The notes under the pieces: generated by a model | Seen by the model: the letters and a program-made list of their open reading frames with translations, nothing else | What the model was told of the DNA's origin: nothing | Databases searched by the model: none | Origin: Elusimicrobiota bacterium | Lineage (GTDB): Bacteria; CG03; SLGR01; PWQF01 | Assembly: GCA_003557485.1 (NCBI GenBank) | Contig: PWOI01000012.1 | Coordinates: 1-15,387 of the forward strand | Direction of reading: 5' to 3' | Length of the DNA: 15,387 nt | Part shown: piece after piece, positions 14,788-15,387 of the stretch | Layout: every line of letters begins with the position of its first letter | How positions within the stretch are numbered: the first letter of the stretch is position 1 | Position numbers and translations under genes: made by a program

Positions 14788-15203
14788 CTTCTTCTTTTAA
14801 AAAACTCCTGCAGCACTTCCGCGCTTCTGCCCTCCAAAGCGGCCGTAGCGCTGAATTCAGTATTGTGTGTGGATTCTCTGGCTGCTTCGGCAGAGTAATA
14901 TACTTTCTCAATTCTTGCTCTTTTTATGGCAGCCCTGCACATGGGACACGGTTTTACCGTAGAATACATCACCGACCCGTCAAGCCTGAATTTTTTTTTG
15001 TTGCGGCCGGCTTCTCTCAACGCCACCATTTCGGCATGAGCGGTAGGATCGCTGTCAATTAACTGTCTGTTGTGGCCCCTGCCTATTATTTTTCCGTCTT
15101 CAACCACTACAGCTCCAACGGGTATTTCGCCGTTTTCAAGAGCCTTTTCGGCTATATCCAGAGCCGCTTCCATAAATTTTTTGTTTTCTTTTCCGGCCGG
15201 CAT
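14784..15203 (-). CDS. tadA: tRNA adenosine deaminase TadA (CDA-fold deaminase)
   Basis: A 139-residue zinc deaminase. TadA converts adenosine 34 of tRNA-Arg(ACG) to inosine. Catalytic features are T-A-H-A-E (His56, Glu58) and K-P-C-P-M-C (Cys86, Cys89), with E-I-P-V-G-A-V-V-V (26-34), N45 and D-P-T-A-H matching TadA. The tail E-F-F-K-R-R-R resembles the D-F-F-x-x-R-R end of TadA. Two points are unusual: Lys replaces Glu in E-P-C, and the K-T-G-A-x-G-S segment normally after the second zinc motif is not seen, making the protein short. Guanine or other nucleoside deaminase is the alternative. A GGAGG site lies 9 bases before the ATG. tRNA-Arg(ACG) lies 36 bases upstream on the same strand, strongly favouring TadA. 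Confidence 0.8.
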   Translation of the reverse strand: MPAGKENKKFMEAALDIAEKALENGEIPVGAVVVEDGKIIGRGHNRQLIDSDPTAHAEMVALREAGRNKKKFRLDGSVMYSTVKPCPMCRAAIKRARIEKVYYSAEAARESTHNTEFSATAALEGRSAEVLQEFFKRRR

Positions 15204-15239
15204 TCTAAAATTCCTCCACCTACAGCGGGGCTGTTAAAA

Positions 15240-15316
15240 TGGAGCGCCCGAGAGGACTCGAACCCCCAACCTGCTGATCCGTAGTCAGCCGCTCTGTCCA
15301 GTTGAGCTACGGGCGC
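15240..15316 (-). tRNA. trnR: tRNA-Arg (anticodon ACG)
   Basis: A 77-base tRNA with encoded CCA (15240-15242). The acceptor stem is GCGCCCG/CGGGCGC with discriminator T. The D stem is GCTC/GAGC, the anticodon stem is GCTGA/TCAGC with loop CTACGGA, giving ACG at 15280-15282, and the T loop is TTCGAGT. This is the arginine tRNA whose wobble adenosine is normally changed to inosine so that it reads CGU, CGC and CGA. Confidence 0.96.
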
Positions 15317-15341
15317 CCTTGGAATGAATTATTCCGGTGTT

Positions 15342-15370
15342 ATTATAGTTAAAAGTTCAGACAAGGTCAA
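15342..15370 (-). promoter_or_regulatory. Near-consensus promoter for tRNA-Arg and downstream genes
   Basis: On the minus strand TTGACC (15365-15370), a 17-base spacer and a perfect TATAAT (15342-15347) are seen. Transcription should begin near 15335, about 19 bases ahead of the tRNA. A second TTGACT (15375-15380) lies 10 bases further upstream but does not have its own -10 at proper spacing. No terminator is seen between the tRNA and tadA, so this promoter probably drives both. Confidence 0.8.
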
Positions 15371-15387
15371 AAACAGTCAACACCAAA

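Noticed and set aside
15222-15234. ACAGC-CCC-GCTGT hairpin between tRNA-Arg and tadA as a terminator
   Set aside because: Only a 5-base stem with a 3-base loop and followed by a purine-rich ribosome site, not by a T-run.
15375-15380. Second TTGACT upstream of the tRNA-Arg promoter as an additional promoter
   Set aside because: No -10 box at 16-18 bases downstream; the TTGACC at 15365-15370 pairs properly with TATAAT.

Overview
The window is a compact bacterial chromosome segment of roughly balanced base composition. It carries 15 recognisable protein genes, three tRNA genes and five convincing sigma-70-type promoters. I see no mobile element, CRISPR array, phage gene or gene-free stretch longer than about 100 bases. 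An AsmA-like membrane-anchored protein and a lipoprotein-type signal peptide with a loose lipobox point to a diderm bacterium. A spirochaete or a deltaproteobacterium-like lineage would fit, but this is a guess from protein style, not a demonstrated placement.

Region 1 (about 9661 down to 294, minus strand) reads as one long operon. A TTGACA/TAATAT promoter sits almost on the start codon of an L-2-hydroxyglutarate oxidase-like flavoprotein (8503-9624). It is followed, with overlaps or gaps of only a few bases, by a CaCA-type cation antiporter, biotin protein ligase, a 1231-residue pyruvate-carboxylase-type biotin enzyme, TatD-family hydrolase, DUF192 lipoprotein and a MATE transporter. The ligase and the carboxylase are separated by 2 bases, so the modifying enzyme and its probable substrate are made together. 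A short cysteine-rich DUF6485 gene (17-229) follows from its own promoter, whose -35 box lies in the last codons of the MATE gene.

Region 2 (9686-11214, plus strand) is a two-gene operon divergent from region 1. It encodes a DUF47/PhoU-like protein followed by a CDP-alcohol phosphatidyltransferase, with no phosphate transporter beside them.

Region 3 (15370 down to 11201, minus strand) is a mixed tRNA/protein gene string: tRNA-Arg(ACG), tadA-like deaminase, a small membrane protein, tRNA-Ser(CGA), AsmA-like protein, tRNA-Ser(GGA), SAM methyltransferase, beta-carbonic anhydrase. A near-consensus promoter precedes tRNA-Arg, and a second promoter at the end of the AsmA-like gene precedes tRNA-Ser(GGA). 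tRNA-Arg(ACG) is the classical substrate of TadA, so enzyme and substrate seem to be co-transcribed. The carbonic anhydrase gene converges on the phosphatidyltransferase gene with a 14-base tail-to-tail overlap.

I found no dramatic new defence or mobile system. The most interesting points are the divergent biotin carboxylase with its C-terminal zinc ribbon and altered biotin-site motif, the tRNA-Arg/tadA linkage, the tRNAs embedded in a coding operon, and the probably leaderless promoter at the head of the seven-gene operon.
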